NCBI RefSeq assembly: GCF_036127095.1
Contig: NZ_CP108006.1
Span: 5,757,501 to 5,821,500, forward strand
DNA length: 64,000 nt
Direction: 5' to 3'
Origin: Streptomyces sp. NBC_00335
Lineage (GTDB): Bacteria > Actinomycetota > Actinomycetes > Streptomycetales > Streptomycetaceae
The position numbers and the translations under genes are program-made. Below, piece after piece: positions 8,899 through 19,910 of this stretch; positions within the stretch are counted from its first letter, which is position 1, and each line of letters opens with the position of its first letter. Under the pieces are notes generated by a model. That model made no database searches, was not told the DNA's origin, and saw only the letters and a list, made by a program, of their open reading frames with translations.

Positions 8899-9099
8899 TT
8901 GTTTCGTTATGAATCGGCTGCCCGGGGACTCTTACGCGCCAGGCGGAGGGCCCCTAGTCTGATCAATGCTCGTTGGTTACTCGCCAGTTTTTTTGGTCGG
9001 ATGCGGCCAAGCCCTGACTCAGCCACCCACCCTGACCCACCACCCAGTCAGTCCGCCCCTGTGATGAACAGGCCCTGCCGAGTGGTCCGGAGGATGTCC

Positions 9100-10992
<1,893 letters not shown>

Positions 10993-11059
10993 TCCGGGGC
11001 GCGGCCGCAGGCGCCGCGCACGCGTAAACGACCTTGGGGCAGTGCGGGACAATGGGCTC

Positions 11060-12292
11060 ATGCCTTCCGCACTGCCCGACGGTGAACCCATGCCCGAAGA
11101 CGGCTCGCTGCCGCTCCACGCCCTCGAGGGAGCGGGGGAGCGGCCGCTCGGGTTCTACCTGCACGTTCCGTACTGCGCCACGCGCTGCGGGTACTGCGAC
11201 TTCAACACCTACACGGCCACCGAGCTGCGGGGCACCGGCGGTGTGCTCGCCTCTCGGGAGAACTACGCCGACACCCTGATCGACGAGGTCCGGCTGGCGC
11301 GCAAGGTGCTCGGGGACGACCCGAGGGCCGTGCGCACCGTCTTCGTGGGAGGCGGCACGCCCACGCTGCTGCCCGCCGGCGACCTCGTACGGATGCTCGC
11401 GGCGATCCGCGAGGAGTTCGGGCTGGCCGAGGACGCCGAGGTGACCACCGAGGCCAATCCGGAGTCGGTGAACCCGGAGTACCTGGCGGAGCTGCGCGCG
11501 GGCGGCTTCAACCGGATCTCCTTCGGCATGCAGAGCGCCAAGCAGCACGTCCTGAAGGTGCTGGACCGCACGCACACCCCCGGGCGGCCGGAGGCCTGCG
11601 TGGCGGAGGCGCGGGCGGCGGGCTTCGAGCACGTGAACCTGGACCTGATCTACGGGACGCCGGGGGAATCGGACGAGGACTGGCGGGCGTCGCTGTCGGC
11701 GGCGCTGGGGGCCGGGCCCGACCACATCAGTGCCTACGCGCTGATCGTGGAGGAGGGCACCCAGCTCGCGCGGCGGATCCGGCGGGGCGAGGTCCCCATG
11801 ACGGACGACGACGTCCACGCGGACCGGTACCTGATCCTCGACTCGGTGATGGCCGAGGCGGGGTACTCCTGGTACGAGGTCTCGAACTGGGCCACCTCCG
11901 AGGCCGGGCGGTGCCTGCACAACGAGCTGTACTGGCGCGGCGCCGACTGGTGGGGGGCCGGGCCCGGGGCGCACTCGCACGTGGGCGGGGTGCGGTGGTG
12001 GAACGTGAAGCATCCCGGCGCCTATGCGGCTGCGCTGGCGGAGGGGCGCTCGCCCGGGGCCGGGCGGGAGCTGTTGTCCTCCGAGGACCGGCGGGTGGAG
12101 CGGATCCTGCTGGAGCTCCGGCTCGTGGACGGGGTGCCGCTGTCGCTGCTCGCGCAGGCGGGGCTGGCCGCCTCGCGGCGCGCCTTGGCCGACGGGCTCC
12201 TCGAAGCAGGCCCGTACGCGGCCGGGCGGGCCGTCCTGACCCTGCGGGGGCGGCTGCTGGCCGACGCGGTGGTCCGCGACCTGGTCGACTAG
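11060..12292 (+). CDS. hemW: Radical SAM heme chaperone HemW
   Basis: A 411-residue protein. The CX3CX2C iron-sulfur motif (C39, C43, C46; YCATRCGYCDF) is characteristic of the HemN/HemW group, and VFVGGGTPTLLP and NLDLIYGTPGES follow. HemW hands heme to client proteins; the short N-terminal tail argues for HemW rather than true coproporphyrinogen dehydrogenase HemN. The ATG at 11060 lies 6 nt after GACAAT (11048-11053), so the mRNA is probably leaderless. It converges with the DUF3097 gene across a dispersed repeat element. Confidence 0.9.
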   Translation: MPSALPDGEPMPEDGSLPLHALEGAGERPLGFYLHVPYCATRCGYCDFNTYTATELRGTGGVLASRENYADTLIDEVRLARKVLGDDPRAVRTVFVGGGTPTLLPAGDLVRMLAAIREEFGLAEDAEVTTEANPESVNPEYLAELRAGGFNRISFGMQSAKQHVLKVLDRTHTPGRPEACVAEARAAGFEHVNLDLIYGTPGESDEDWRASLSAALGAGPDHISAYALIVEEGTQLARRIRRGEVPMTDDDVHADRYLILDSVMAEAGYSWYEVSNWATSEAGRCLHNELYWRGADWWGAGPGAHSHVGGVRWWNVKHPGAYAAALAEGRSPGAGRELLSSEDRRVERILLELRLVDGVPLSLLAQAGLAASRRALADGLLEAGPYAAGRAVLTLRGRLLADAVVRDLVD

Positions 12293-12323
12293 CCCCGTCC
12301 GGGGTGGGTAGCCCTGCGGGGCC

Positions 12324-12466
12324 GTCCCCTACCCGCCCTTCCACCGTTCCCCGGGCTCCGCCCGGACCCTCCCCCAGCTACCGCTGGGAGGTGCCCCCTG
12401 CCGCGTGCGGCGCCGTTCCCGGGGGCCAGCCCCCGGACCCCCGCGCCTCAAACGCCGGCGGGGCTG
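12324..12466 (+). repeat. Dispersed intergenic element, copy b
   Basis: The fullest copy. It has the CCCGCCCTTC block, GGGCTCCGCCC, an extra hairpin-rich middle (CCCCCAGCTACCGCTGGGAGG), a GGGGGCCAGCCCCCGG palindrome and the tail CTCAAACGCCGGCGGGGCTG. It fills the gap between the convergent hemW and DUF3097 genes, where it could also act as a terminator. Confidence 0.65.
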
Positions 12467-12480
12467 AATTTTCGCCGACT

Positions 12481-13278
12481 CTATGCCGTCACGTGGTCGA
12501 TCAAGTGCTCCACCGCGCCCAGGAGGGTGGGCTCCAGGTCCTTGTACGAGGTCACGCGGGACAGGATGTGCTGCCAGGCGGCTCCGGTGTTCTCCGGCCA
12601 GCCCAGGGCGCGGCAGATGCCCGTCTTCCAGTCCTGGCCGGGCGGGATCACCGGCCAGGCGCGGATGCCGAGGGCCGAGGGTTTCACCGCCTGCCAGACG
12701 TCCACGTACGGGTGTCCCACGATCAGGACGTGCGGGGAGGTCACGGAGGCGGCGATGCGGGACTCCTTGGAGCCCGGCACCAGGTGGTCCACCAGGATGC
12801 CCAGCCGGGCGTCGGCGGCCGGGGCGAAGTCCGCGACGACCGAGGGGAGGTCGTCGATGCCCTCCAGGTACTCCACCACGACGCCCTCGATCCGCAGGTC
12901 GTCGCCCCAGACCCGTTCGACCAGTTCGGCGTCGTGGCGGCCCTCCACGTAGATCCGGCCCGCCCGCGCCACCCGTGCCCGGGCCCCGGGCACGGCGAGC
13001 GAGCCCGAGGCCGTACGGGCCGGGGCGGCCGGCCCCCGGGCCGGGCGGGTCAGGGTCACCACGGCGCCGTCCAGGAGGAAGGCGCGGGGTTCGAGGGGGA
13101 AGACGCGGCGCTTGCCGAAGCGGTCCTCCAGGGTGACCGTGCCCGCCTCGCAGGCCACCACCGCGCCGCAGAAGTCCGTACCCGCCACCTCGACCACCAG
13201 ATCGGGATCCGCCGGCACCTCCGGGACGGGCTTGGCGCGCTTCCACTGCGGGGTCAGGTCGGGGGAGTACTCACGCAT
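12481..13278 (-). CDS. DUF3097 family protein
   Basis: A 265-residue protein starting MREYSPDLTPQWKRAKPVPEVPADPDLVVE, with a central IYVEGRHDAELVERVWGDDLR and ILVDHLVPGSKESR. These are conserved blocks of the actinobacterial DUF3097 family. The EGRHDAEL segment and the later DHL are reminiscent of a Toprim-like fold, suggesting a nucleic-acid enzyme, but this is inference. The start is ATG 13278. The upstream MBL-fold gene ends 28 bp before it on the same strand, so the two may be cotranscribed. Confidence 0.85.
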   Translation of the reverse strand: MREYSPDLTPQWKRAKPVPEVPADPDLVVEVAGTDFCGAVVACEAGTVTLEDRFGKRRVFPLEPRAFLLDGAVVTLTRPARGPAAPARTASGSLAVPGARARVARAGRIYVEGRHDAELVERVWGDDLRIEGVVVEYLEGIDDLPSVVADFAPAADARLGILVDHLVPGSKESRIAASVTSPHVLIVGHPYVDVWQAVKPSALGIRAWPVIPPGQDWKTGICRALGWPENTGAAWQHILSRVTSYKDLEPTLLGAVEHLIDHVTA

Positions 13279-13306
13279 CCGGCCGAGGGTAGGAGAGCGG
13301 GCCGCC

Positions 13307-14032
13307 TCAGGGGGCCGACACGCCGAAACGGGTTGCCAGTGTGTCGCGTTGGGCACGCACGAAGGCCGCGTCGACCACCGCTCCGTGACCCGGCACGTAC
13401 AGAGCGTCGTCCCCGCCCAGGGCCAGCAGCCGGTCCAGGGCCGCCGGCCACTGCCCGGGCATCGCGTCCGGACCCGCCTGCGGCTCGCCCGACTCCTCGA
13501 CCAGGTCGCCGCAGAAGACCACCTCGCGCGCTCCGGGTACGAAGACGGCCAGATCGTGCCCGGAGTGCCCGGGCCCCACGTTCGCCAGCAGCACCTGCAC
13601 CCCGCCCAGGTCGAGCGTCCACTCGCCCGACACCAGGTGCCGGGGAACCACCAGCAGGTCCGCCGCCTCGGCCGCCTCGGCCTCCGCCAGCCCCTGGCGG
13701 ACCGCGTCCTCGCGCAGCTCCTCCCGGCCCGCCGAGAGCACGGCGTCCAGCCCGACCGGACCGTAGACCTCCACTCCCGCGAACGCCGCACCACCCAATA
13801 CGTGGTCGAAATGTCCGTGTGTGAATGCGAGATGGGTCACGCGGCGGCCCGCCAGCCGCTCCGCCTCGGCCCGCACCGCAGAGCCCTCCCGAAGGCAGGA
13901 TCCGGGGTCGATCACGAGGGCCGAATCCTCGCCCACCACCAGTCCCACGGTGCAGTCCCACACCGGCAGCCGCTTGCGGCCGACCCGTTCTGTGAGCTGT
14001 TCCCAGCCCGCCTCTTCCCAACGCAGGTCCAT
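13307..14032 (-). CDS. MBL-fold metallo-hydrolase
   Basis: A 241-residue protein with the metal-binding signature HGHFDH at residues 72-77, then LANVGPGHSGHD, VVFCGDLVE and YVPGHG. This is a complete set of ligands for a dinuclear metal site. The substrate is unknown; hydroxyacylglutathione-hydrolase-like and lactonase-like members look similar. It is divergent from hrcA; the 151-bp gap holds the CIRCE operator, so heat-shock influence on this gene is conceivable but not shown. Confidence 0.87.
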   Translation of the reverse strand: MDLRWEEAGWEQLTERVGRKRLPVWDCTVGLVVGEDSALVIDPGSCLREGSAVRAEAERLAGRRVTHLAFTHGHFDHVLGGAAFAGVEVYGPVGLDAVLSAGREELREDAVRQGLAEAEAAEAADLLVVPRHLVSGEWTLDLGGVQVLLANVGPGHSGHDLAVFVPGAREVVFCGDLVEESGEPQAGPDAMPGQWPAALDRLLALGGDDALYVPGHGAVVDAAFVRAQRDTLATRFGVSAP

Positions 14033-14060
14033 GCCGCGACGCTACCTTGGCGGGCCGCCC

Positions 14061-14091
14061 TTGCTACGGGCGTACCACCCCGCCGTACACT
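14061..14091 (+). promoter_or_regulatory. Possible hrcA promoter
   Basis: TTGCTA (14061-14066) and TACACT (14086-14091) are separated by 19 bp. The predicted transcription start would fall just before the CIRCE element, the usual arrangement. The long spacer makes this tentative. Confidence 0.4.
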
Positions 14092-14104
14092 GACCGGGGG
14101 ATCT

Positions 14105-14131
14105 CTGGCACTCGAACGCTCAGAGTGCCAG
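14105..14131 (+). promoter_or_regulatory. CIRCE operator (HrcA binding site)
   Basis: CTGGCACTC (14105-14113), a 9-nt spacer and GAGTGCCAG (14123-14131) form a perfect inverted repeat with the canonical CIRCE layout (consensus TTAGCACTC-N9-GAGTGCTAA). It lies 52 bp upstream of the hrcA start. Confidence 0.93.
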
Positions 14132-14183
14132 CAGGCAGAGCCTGCCGAAGCCGCGAACGACGGAAACGATGGAGGTGTGCGCG

Positions 14184-15200
14184 ATGCTCAGCGAACGCAG
14201 ACTCGAAGTGCTGCGCGCCATCGTCCAGGACTACGTCGGGACGGAGGAGCCGGTCGGCTCCAAGGCGCTCACCGAGCGGCACCGGCTCGGCGTCTCGCCC
14301 GCCACCGTGCGCAACGACATGGCCGTGCTGGAGGACGAGGGCTACATCGCCCAGCCCCACACCAGCGCCGGCCGGATCCCCACGGACAAGGGCTACCGCC
14401 TCTTCGTCGACAAGCTGGCGGGGGTCAAACCGCTGTCGACGCCCGAGCGCCGGGCCATCCAGAACTTCCTCGACGGGGCCGTGGACCTCGACGACGTCGT
14501 CGGCCGGACGGTGCGGCTGCTCGCGCAGCTCACCCGGCAGGTCGCCGTCGTCCAGTACCCGTCGCTGACCCGCTCCACCGTCCGGCACGTGGAACTGCTC
14601 TCGCTGGCCCCGGCCCGCCTGATGCTGGTCCTCATCACGGACACCGGCCGGGTCGAGCAGCGGCTCGTCGACTGCCAGACCCCCTTCGCGGACACCTCGC
14701 TCGCGGACCTGCGGGCGCGGCTCAACAGCATTGTCGTCGGCCGCCGGTTCACCGACGTGCCGCCGCTGGTGAAGGACCTTCCGGAATCCTTCGAGACCGA
14801 AGACCGGGTGACGGTGCGAGCCGTCCTCGACACCCTTCTCGAAACGCTGGTCGAGGAGGCGGAGGAGCGGCTGATGATCGGCGGCACCGCCAACCTCACC
14901 CGCTTCGGACACGATTTTCCCCTGACGATCAGGCCGGTGCTCGAAGCGCTGGAGGAGCAGGTCGTGCTCCTCAAGCTGCTGGGCGAGGCCAGTGAGTCGG
15001 GAATGGCCGTAAAGATCGGGCATGAGAACGCCTACGAGGGACTGAACTCCACGTCCGTCGTCTCGGTCGGCTACGGTTCGGGCGGCGAAGCAGTCGCCAA
15101 ACTCGGCGTGGTCGGACCGACCCGCATGGACTACCCCGGAACGATGGGAGCGGTACGCGCAGTGGCACGTTACGTCGGACAGATCCTGGCGGAGTCGTAA
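14184..15200 (+). CDS. hrcA: Heat-inducible transcription repressor HrcA
   Basis: A 338-residue repressor of chaperone genes. It has an N-terminal winged helix ([44 protein letters not shown]), then the GAF-like and dimerisation regions, ending [26 protein letters not shown] 14184 has GGAGG (14171-14175) 8 nt upstream; the ATG at 14169 overlaps that SD and is rejected. The CIRCE element upstream indicates autoregulation. dnaJ follows with no gap, so HrcA also controls that DnaJ. Confidence 0.96.
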   Translation: MLSERRLEVLRAIVQDYVGTEEPVGSKALTERHRLGVSPATVRNDMAVLEDEGYIAQPHTSAGRIPTDKGYRLFVDKLAGVKPLSTPERRAIQNFLDGAVDLDDVVGRTVRLLAQLTRQVAVVQYPSLTRSTVRHVELLSLAPARLMLVLITDTGRVEQRLVDCQTPFADTSLADLRARLNSIVVGRRFTDVPPLVKDLPESFETEDRVTVRAVLDTLLETLVEEAEERLMIGGTANLTRFGHDFPLTIRPVLEALEEQVVLLKLLGEASESGMAVKIGHENAYEGLNSTSVVSVGYGSGGEAVAKLGVVGPTRMDYPGTMGAVRAVARYVGQILAES

Positions 15201-16337
15201 GTGGCCACGGACTACTACGCCGTTCTCGGCGTGCGCCGCGACGCATCGCAGGACGAGATCAAGAAGGCATTCCGGCGGCTCGCGCGCGAGCTGCACCCGG
15301 ATGTGAATCCCGATCCCAAGACGCAAGAGCGTTTCAAGGAGATCAACGCCGCCTACGAGGTCCTCTCGGACCCGCAGAAGAAGCAGGTCTTCGACCTCGG
15401 CGGCGACCCGCTGTCCTCCTCGGGCGGCGGCGGAGCCGGCGGCTTCGGAGCGGGCGGCTTCGGCAATTTCTCCGACATCATGGACGCCTTCTTCGGCCAG
15501 TCCTCGCAGCGCGGACCGCGCTCGCGGACCCGCCGCGGCCAGGACGCCATGATCCGCCTCGACCTGGAACTGGACGAGGCCGCCTTCGGCACGACCAAGG
15601 ACATCCAGGTCGACACGGCCGTCGTCTGCACCACCTGCTCCGGCGAAGGCGCCGCCCCCGGCACCTCGGCGCAGACCTGTGACATGTGCCGCGGCCGCGG
15701 TGAGGTCTCGCAGGTCACCCGGTCCTTCCTGGGCCAGGTCATGACCTCGCGCCCCTGCCCGCAGTGCCAGGGCTTCGGCACCGTGGTCCCGACCCCGTGC
15801 CCCGAGTGCGCGGGCGACGGCCGGGTCCGCTCCCGCCGCAGCCTCACCGTCAAGATCCCGGCGGGCGTCGAGAACGGCACCCGGATCCAGCTCGCGGGCG
15901 AGGGCGAGGTCGGCCCCGGCGGCGGCCCCGCCGGCGACCTGTACGTGGAGATCCACGAACTGCCGCACCCGACCTTCCAGCGGCGCGGGGACGACCTGCA
16001 CTGCACAGTCACCATCCCGATGACCGCGGCGGCCCTGGGCACCAAGTGCCCGCTGGAGACGCTGGACGGCCTGGAGGAGATCGACATCCGCCCCGGCACC
16101 CAGTCCGGCCAGGCGATCCCCCTGCACGGCCGGGGCGTCACGCACCTGCGCGGCGGCGGCCGCGGCGACCTGATCGTCCACGTCGAGGTCACCACCCCCA
16201 GCAAGCTGGACCCGGCGCAGGAGGACCTGCTGCGCCAGCTCGCCAAGCTGCGCGGCGAGGAGCGGCCGCTCGGCCAGTTCGCGCCGGGCCAGCAAGGCCT
16301 GTTCAGCCGTCTGAAGGACGCCTTCAACGGGCGCTGA
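15201..16337 (+). CDS. dnaJ: Chaperone DnaJ (hrcA-linked copy, DnaJ2)
   Basis: A 378-residue type I J-protein. The J domain has the HPD motif at residues 32-34, then a G/F-rich stretch (GGGGAGGFGAGGFGNF), then four CXXCXGXG zinc motifs starting at C143 (CTTCSGEG, CDMCRGRG, CPQCQGFG, CPECAGDG), then the substrate-binding C-terminal domains. It stimulates DnaK ATPase and binds unfolded clients. The GTG start follows the hrcA TAA directly, implying translational coupling. Streptomyces usually carry another dnaJ in the dnaK operon; this is the HrcA-controlled one. Confidence 0.96.
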   Translation: MATDYYAVLGVRRDASQDEIKKAFRRLARELHPDVNPDPKTQERFKEINAAYEVLSDPQKKQVFDLGGDPLSSSGGGGAGGFGAGGFGNFSDIMDAFFGQSSQRGPRSRTRRGQDAMIRLDLELDEAAFGTTKDIQVDTAVVCTTCSGEGAAPGTSAQTCDMCRGRGEVSQVTRSFLGQVMTSRPCPQCQGFGTVVPTPCPECAGDGRVRSRRSLTVKIPAGVENGTRIQLAGEGEVGPGGGPAGDLYVEIHELPHPTFQRRGDDLHCTVTIPMTAAALGTKCPLETLDGLEEIDIRPGTQSGQAIPLHGRGVTHLRGGGRGDLIVHVEVTTPSKLDPAQEDLLRQLAKLRGEERPLGQFAPGQQGLFSRLKDAFNGR

Positions 16338-16392
16338 TCCGCACGCGCGGAGCACCGTAGGGGCGGCGTCCCGGCGGTGTACGAGAACACCT

Positions 16393-16429
16393 GCGAGCCC
16401 GGTCCGGGGATGCCCCGGACCGGGCTCGC
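16393..16429 (+). terminator. Terminator of hrcA-dnaJ
   Basis: A near-perfect hairpin, GCGAGCCCGGTCCGGGG / CCCCGGACCGGGCTCGC, with a very short loop. It lies 55 bp after the dnaJ stop. Confidence 0.85.
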
Positions 16430-16541
16430 GGCATGCGGGACGGCAGGGCGGCGGCGGTATTCGGGCACCCCGGTGAAGGGGACTATGCCAGGCGAATGCC
16501 GTGATTCGGTCCCGTGAGCGGGACATGGCACGATGCAGCAC

Positions 16542-17633
16542 ATGTCCTCCGCACCGAACGGTCTCTTCGCGTACCCGATCGTGCAGGCGCCCATGGCGGG
16601 CGGCGCTTCCTGCCCGCCGCTCGCGGCCGCCGTCTGCGAAGCGGGCGGACTGGGCTTCCTCGCCGGCGGCTACAAGACCGCCGACGGCATGTACCAGGAG
16701 ATCAAGCGGCTGCGCGCGCTCACCCGCCGCCCCTTCGGCGTCAACCTCTTCCTGCCGCAGGCCTCCCACGTGGACCCGGCGGTCGTGGAGGCCTACCGCG
16801 GGCACCTCGCCAGCGAGGCCTCCTGGTACGAGATCTCCCTCGCCGACGAGGACATCATCGGCACCAGCGACGACGGCTACGACGCCAAACTGGCCATTCT
16901 CATCGAAGACCCGGTACCCGTGGTCTCGTTCACCTTCGGCCTGCCCTCGCCCGCGGCCTTCACCTGCCTGCGCAAGGTCGGTACGTACACGATCGCCACC
17001 GTCACCTCCGTCGAGGAGGCCCGCGCCGCGCAGGCGGCCGGCGCCGACGCCGTCTGTGTCCAGGGCGTGGAGGCGGGCGGCCACCAGGGCACCCACCGCG
17101 ACGACCCGCAGGGCGACGGCACGGCCGGAGTCGGCCTGCTCGCGCTCGTCGCGCAGGTGCGCGAGGCCGTGGCCCTGCCGATCATCGCGGCGGGCGGCCT
17201 GATGCGCGGCTCGCAGATCGCCGCACTGCTCGCCGCGGGTGCGGAGGCCGCGCAGCTCGGCACGGCCTTCCTGGCCTGCCCGGAGTCCGGCGCGCACGCC
17301 CTGCACAAGAAGGCCCTGACCGACCCGCTGTTCGTCCGCACGGAGCTGACCCGGGCCTTCTCGGGGCGGCCGGCCCGCGGACTGGTCAACCGGTTCATGC
17401 GCGAGCACGGCCCGTACGCCCCGGCCGCGTACCCGCAGGTCCACCACCTGACCGCGCCGCTGCGCAAGGCCGCCGCCGCGGCCGGGGACCCGCAGGGCAT
17501 GGCCCTGTGGGCGGGCCAGGGCCACCGGCTGGCGCGGGCCCTGCCGGCCGGGGAACTGGTGGAGGTGCTCGCGGCGGAACTCGGCGCGGCACAGGACGTG
17601 TTGAAGGCAATGCAGATGAGGAGTGCGTCATGA
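16542..17633 (+). CDS. Nitronate monooxygenase / 2-nitropropane dioxygenase family
   Basis: A 363-residue FMN-dependent TIM-barrel protein. Family features visible are VQAPMAGGAS near the N-terminus, GVNLFLPQ, QGVEAGGHQGTHR (FMN and substrate region), IIAAGGL and AAGAEAAQLGTAFLACPES. It oxidises alkyl nitronates, a detoxification reaction. ATG 16542 is preferred over 16533 because CACGAT (16529-16534) lies 7 nt upstream, matching other leaderless starts here. Its stop overlaps the rsmE start (ATGA), so the two are translationally coupled. Confidence 0.88.
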   Translation: MSSAPNGLFAYPIVQAPMAGGASCPPLAAAVCEAGGLGFLAGGYKTADGMYQEIKRLRALTRRPFGVNLFLPQASHVDPAVVEAYRGHLASEASWYEISLADEDIIGTSDDGYDAKLAILIEDPVPVVSFTFGLPSPAAFTCLRKVGTYTIATVTSVEEARAAQAAGADAVCVQGVEAGGHQGTHRDDPQGDGTAGVGLLALVAQVREAVALPIIAAGGLMRGSQIAALLAAGAEAAQLGTAFLACPESGAHALHKKALTDPLFVRTELTRAFSGRPARGLVNRFMREHGPYAPAAYPQVHHLTAPLRKAAAAAGDPQGMALWAGQGHRLARALPAGELVEVLAAELGAAQDVLKAMQMRSAS

Positions 17634-18373
17634 CCGCCCCGGTGTTCGTGGTCGAAAAGGTTCCCGCGGGGCCGGAGTTCGTCCTGGACGGCCCCGAGGG
17701 CCGCCACGCGGTCTCCGTGAAGCGGCTGGCCCCCGGCGAGGCCCTCGTGCTGACCGACGGCCGGGGCGGCTGGGCCGAGGCCGTGGTCACGGCCGCCGAG
17801 GGCAAGGACCGCCTCGTCGTCTCCGTGTCCGGGGTCCACGAGGAGGCGGAGCCGGCCGTCCGGATCACCGTCGTCCAGGCCCTGCCCAAGGGCGACCGCG
17901 GCGAGGTCGCCGTCGAGACCATGACGGAGACCGGCGTCGACGCGATCGTGCCCTGGCAGGCCTCGCGCTGCATCACCCAGTGGCGCGGCGACCGGGGTGC
18001 CAAATCCCTCGCGAAGTGGCGGGCCACCGCCCGCGAGTCCGGCAAGCAGTCCCGCCGGGTCCGCTTCCCCGAGGTCGAGGAGGCGCTGTCGACCAAGCAG
18101 GTCGCGACCCTGCTCGCCGGGGCCGACCTCGCCGTGGTCCTGCACGAGGACCGGGACGCCCCCTCGGGCGCGCTGGCCACCGCGGAACTGCCCGCCGCCG
18201 GCTCCATCGTCCTGGTCGTCGGCCCCGAGGGCGGGGTCTCCCCGGACGAACTCGCCGCCTTCGCCGCGGCCGGGGCGCACCCGTACCGGCTGGGGCCCTC
18301 GGTGCTGCGCACCTCCACGGCGGGCACGGCCGCCGCGGCGGTGCTGCTGGCGAGGACGGGCCGCTGGTCCTGA
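17630..18373 (+). CDS. rsmE: 16S rRNA m3U1498 methyltransferase RsmE
   Basis: A 247-residue SPOUT methyltransferase. The N-terminal PUA-like region (FVLDGPEGRHAVSVKRLAPGEALVLTDG) precedes the knotted SAM-binding segment (VLVVGPEGGVSPDELAAF, RLGPSVLRTSTAGTAAAAVLL). It methylates U1498 of 16S rRNA in the decoding region. The start ATG overlaps the preceding stop by 4 bp. The RxxR-type segment RCITQWRGDRGAKSLAKWRATARESGKQSRR is intact. Confidence 0.95.
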   Translation: MTAPVFVVEKVPAGPEFVLDGPEGRHAVSVKRLAPGEALVLTDGRGGWAEAVVTAAEGKDRLVVSVSGVHEEAEPAVRITVVQALPKGDRGEVAVETMTETGVDAIVPWQASRCITQWRGDRGAKSLAKWRATARESGKQSRRVRFPEVEEALSTKQVATLLAGADLAVVLHEDRDAPSGALATAELPAAGSIVLVVGPEGGVSPDELAAFAAAGAHPYRLGPSVLRTSTAGTAAAAVLLARTGRWS

Positions 18374-18448
18374 CCGGTCCGGTCCGGTCCGGCCGGTGGC
18401 GGTGGATACCATGCCGGAACCGATCACCCGTCACGAAGGGTTCAGCAC

Positions 18449-18808
18449 ATGGCCGGGGAACCGCAGGCCGACTGCCTGTTCTGCAAGATCGTCGCGGGGA
18501 ACCTCCCCGCGACGGTCATCCGGGAGACGGACACGACCGTCGCCTTCCGCGACATCAACCCGCAGGCGCCCACCCACGTCCTCGTCATCCCGAAGGTGCA
18601 CTACCCCAACGCAGCCTCCCTCGCGGCCGCGGAGCCCGGGATCGCCGCCGACGTCCTGACGGAGGCCGGCCGCGTCGCCGCCGACGAGGGACTCGCCGAG
18701 CGCGGCTACCGCCTCGTCTTCAACACCGGCGCCGGCGTCGGCCAGGTCGTCTTCCACGCCCACGTGCACGTCCTGGGCGGCCGCGGCTTCGAATGGCCCC
18801 CGGGATAA
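18449..18808 (+). CDS. HIT family nucleotide-binding protein (HINT-like)
   Basis: A 119-residue protein with the histidine-triad motif HAHVHVLGG near its C-terminus and the N-terminal CLFCKIVAG typical of HINT-type phosphoramidases. It probably hydrolyses AMP-linked compounds such as adenylated amino acids. A purine-rich SD (gaaggg) lies ~7 nt before ATG 18449, and TACCAT near 18408 is a plausible -10. The ribonuclease Z gene follows after 3 bp. Confidence 0.93.
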   Translation: MAGEPQADCLFCKIVAGNLPATVIRETDTTVAFRDINPQAPTHVLVIPKVHYPNAASLAAAEPGIAADVLTEAGRVAADEGLAERGYRLVFNTGAGVGQVVFHAHVHVLGGRGFEWPPG

Positions 18809-18811
18809 ACC

Positions 18812-19720
18812 GTGTCCGTACGAGAACTAGTGGTCCTCGGCACCGCCAGCCAGGTGCCCACCCGCCACCGCAACCACAACGGCTACCTGCTGCGCTGGGA
18901 CGGGGAGGGCATCCTCTTCGATCCCGGCGAGGGCACCCAGCGCCAGATGCTCCGCGCCGGGGTGGCCGCGCACGACATCAACCGGATCTGCGTCACCCAC
19001 TTCCACGGTGACCACAGCCTCGGCCTCGCCGGGGTCATCCAGCGGATCAACCTCGACCGGGTCCCGCACCCCGTCACCGCCCACTACCCGGCCTCCGGAC
19101 AGAAGTTCTTCGACCGGCTGCGGTACGCCACGGCCTACCGCGAGACGGTGCAGCTCGCCGAGGAGCCGGTGGCCGAGGACGGGATCCTGGCGCGCGGGGA
19201 CGCGTACACCCTCGACGCCGTACGGCTGTCGCACCCGGTGGAGTCCTTCGGTTACCGGGTCACCGAGCCCGACGGGCGCCGGATACGGCCCGAACTGCTC
19301 GCGCTCCACGGGATCAAGGGGCCGGACGTGGGACGGATCCAGCGCGAGGGCAGCCTCGGCGGGGTCACCCTCGACGAGGTCAGCGAGGCGCGCCCCGGAC
19401 AGCGGTTCGCCTTCGTCATGGACACCCGGCTCTGCGAAGGCGTCGAGGTGCTCGCGGCGGGCTGCGACATGCTGGTGATCGAGTCGACCTTCCTCGACGA
19501 GGACGTCCAACTGGCCACCGACCACGGACACCTCACCGCCGGGCAGGCCGCCCGGGTGGCCCGGGACGGGGGAGTGCGGCACCTCGTGCTGACGCACTTC
19601 TCGCAGCGCTACGGCGATCCGTCCGAGTTCGAACGGCAGGCCCGGGCGGCCGGCTTCGAGGGCGAGCTGACGATCGCCGCGGACCTCGTACGGGTGCCCG
19701 TGCCCAAGCGGGGCGGATAG
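18812..19720 (+). CDS. rnz: Ribonuclease Z (tRNA 3' endonuclease)
   Basis: A 302-residue MBL-fold nuclease. The metal motif HFHGDH spans residues 63-68; the N-terminal [19 protein letters not shown] and the C-terminal LTHFSQRY are RNase Z signatures, and VMDTRLCEG supplies the middle Asp ligand. It removes the 3' trailer of tRNA precursors. The start is GTG 18812, coupled to the HIT gene. The usual exosite loop is short or absent, as in the compact Streptomyces form. Confidence 0.92.
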   Translation: MSVRELVVLGTASQVPTRHRNHNGYLLRWDGEGILFDPGEGTQRQMLRAGVAAHDINRICVTHFHGDHSLGLAGVIQRINLDRVPHPVTAHYPASGQKFFDRLRYATAYRETVQLAEEPVAEDGILARGDAYTLDAVRLSHPVESFGYRVTEPDGRRIRPELLALHGIKGPDVGRIQREGSLGGVTLDEVSEARPGQRFAFVMDTRLCEGVEVLAAGCDMLVIESTFLDEDVQLATDHGHLTAGQAARVARDGGVRHLVLTHFSQRYGDPSEFERQARAAGFEGELTIAADLVRVPVPKRGG

Positions 19721-19745
19721 CGGGTCCCGGCACGGGGGTCGCGGT

Positions 19746-19910
19746 CTAGTGCTGTGACCGGAAAGGTTCACCGGGTCGCGACGCCCGGCACGGCACCTCG
19801 CCGCGTTGTCGGACCACGCCGGTACGTCCAGTACGAGGCGCGGTCCTCCGCCTTGCGATGCACCGCACCGAACGCCGCGACCCGGCAAACCTTTCCGGCC
19901 ACAGCACTAG
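19746..19910. repeat. 165-bp palindromic MITE-like element
   Basis: The element starts and ends with CTAG and is one long inverted repeat. The outer ~51 nt of each arm match at 41 positions (CTAGTGCTGTG, CCGGAAAGGTT, CCGGGTCGCG are shared). The tip is GTAC-GTCCA-GTAC near 19821-19833. It encodes no protein. It sits between the convergent rnz and MFS genes and supplies the MFS stop codon (19907-19909). From memory, near-identical sequences recur in other Streptomyces genomes. Confidence 0.8.

Noticed and set aside
14064..17525. A very long open minus-strand frame (over 1100 codons) opposite hrcA, dnaJ and the nitronate monooxygenase
   Set aside because: It is antisense to three well-identified genes, has low-complexity composition and no domain; GC-rich codon bias keeps the opposite strand free of stops.
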